NCBI GenBank assembly: GCA_964420405.1
Contig: CAYQTL010000099.1
Location: forward strand, 1-12,984
Length of the DNA stretch: 12,984 nucleotides
Direction: 5' to 3'
Source: CAYQTL01 sp964420405
GTDB lineage: Bacteria > Acidobacteriota > Thermoanaerobaculia > Thermoanaerobaculales > Sulfomarinibacteraceae
Shown here: in pieces, positions 12,967 to 12,984 of the stretch
How the letters are laid out: every line of letters starts with the position of its first letter
How positions within the stretch are numbered: the first letter of the stretch is position 1
Translations under genes and position numbers: made by a program
Notes under the pieces: model-generated
What the model saw: only the letters and a program-made list of their open reading frames with translations
The model's database searches: none
What the model was told of the DNA's origin: nothing

Positions 12967-12984
12967 GACGAGTGCGGACGTCCT

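Noticed and set aside
1..12984. tRNA, rRNA, transposase, integrase or phage genes
   Set aside because: Looked for on both strands; no characteristic motif or cloverleaf pattern was found.

Overview
The window is about 13 kb of very GC-rich bacterial DNA with strongly G/C-ending codons and many GTG starts. Three genes point to an Acidobacteriota-like organism (perhaps a Thermoanaerobaculia relative): a membrane-anchored OmpR-type winged-helix regulator, a Ser/Thr kinase fused to a TolB-like propeller, and a secreted LVIVD-repeat protein ending in a FExGDTSxWS tail. That assignment is inference from gene style; there is no rRNA or marker gene here.

Layout. Positions 1-390 hold two perfect hairpins and a small, possibly frameshifted two-helix membrane-protein gene. 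Positions 391-1070 are a vapBC toxin-antitoxin operon whose promoter and operator lie just upstream and whose mRNA looks leaderless. A convergent XPF/ERCC4-type nuclease gene (1048-1785, minus) overlaps the 3' end of vapC. The largest gene (1898-5254, minus) encodes fused isobutyryl-CoA mutase IcmF, with B12 domain, G-protein chaperone and mutase domain in one chain. A 450-bp regulatory intergenic region separates icmF from a divergent CadC/ToxR-like membrane transcription factor (5703-6512). That gene converges on a receptor-like Ser/Thr kinase (6532-9132, minus). Upstream of the kinase lies an exported LVIVD beta-propeller protein (9449-10795, minus). The divergent plus-strand operon (10965-12844) has a GntR/FCD regulator followed 8 bp later by a class V aminotransferase of the cysteine desulfurase type. 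The window ends in a 12-copy GATCCC hexanucleotide array.

Most notable observation. Two intergenic regions 5.5 kb apart, upstream of icmF and of the gntR operon, carry the same ordered series of four 7-bp elements: TTTGATG, then (A/G)TTGAC(C/G), CTTGAG(C/G) and CTTGAC(C/T). Spacing is 11 bp (7+4) at all steps but one, which is 15 bp. 24 of 28 element positions agree. Seven-bp direct repeats at 11-bp pitch are the binding geometry of OmpR/PhoB/SARP-type winged-helix proteins, and one such protein is encoded between the two arrays. This may be an undescribed regulon linking B12-dependent acyl-CoA metabolism with the GntR/desulfurase operon. The link to that particular regulator is inference.

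Other points: the gntR promoter carries two GTATAC palindromes one helical turn apart and appears to give a leaderless mRNA; several proteins have substitutions at usually conserved residues (VapC Ala46, kinase Ser139, FCD Asn136/Gln206). No RNA gene, CRISPR array, insertion sequence or phage gene was seen.
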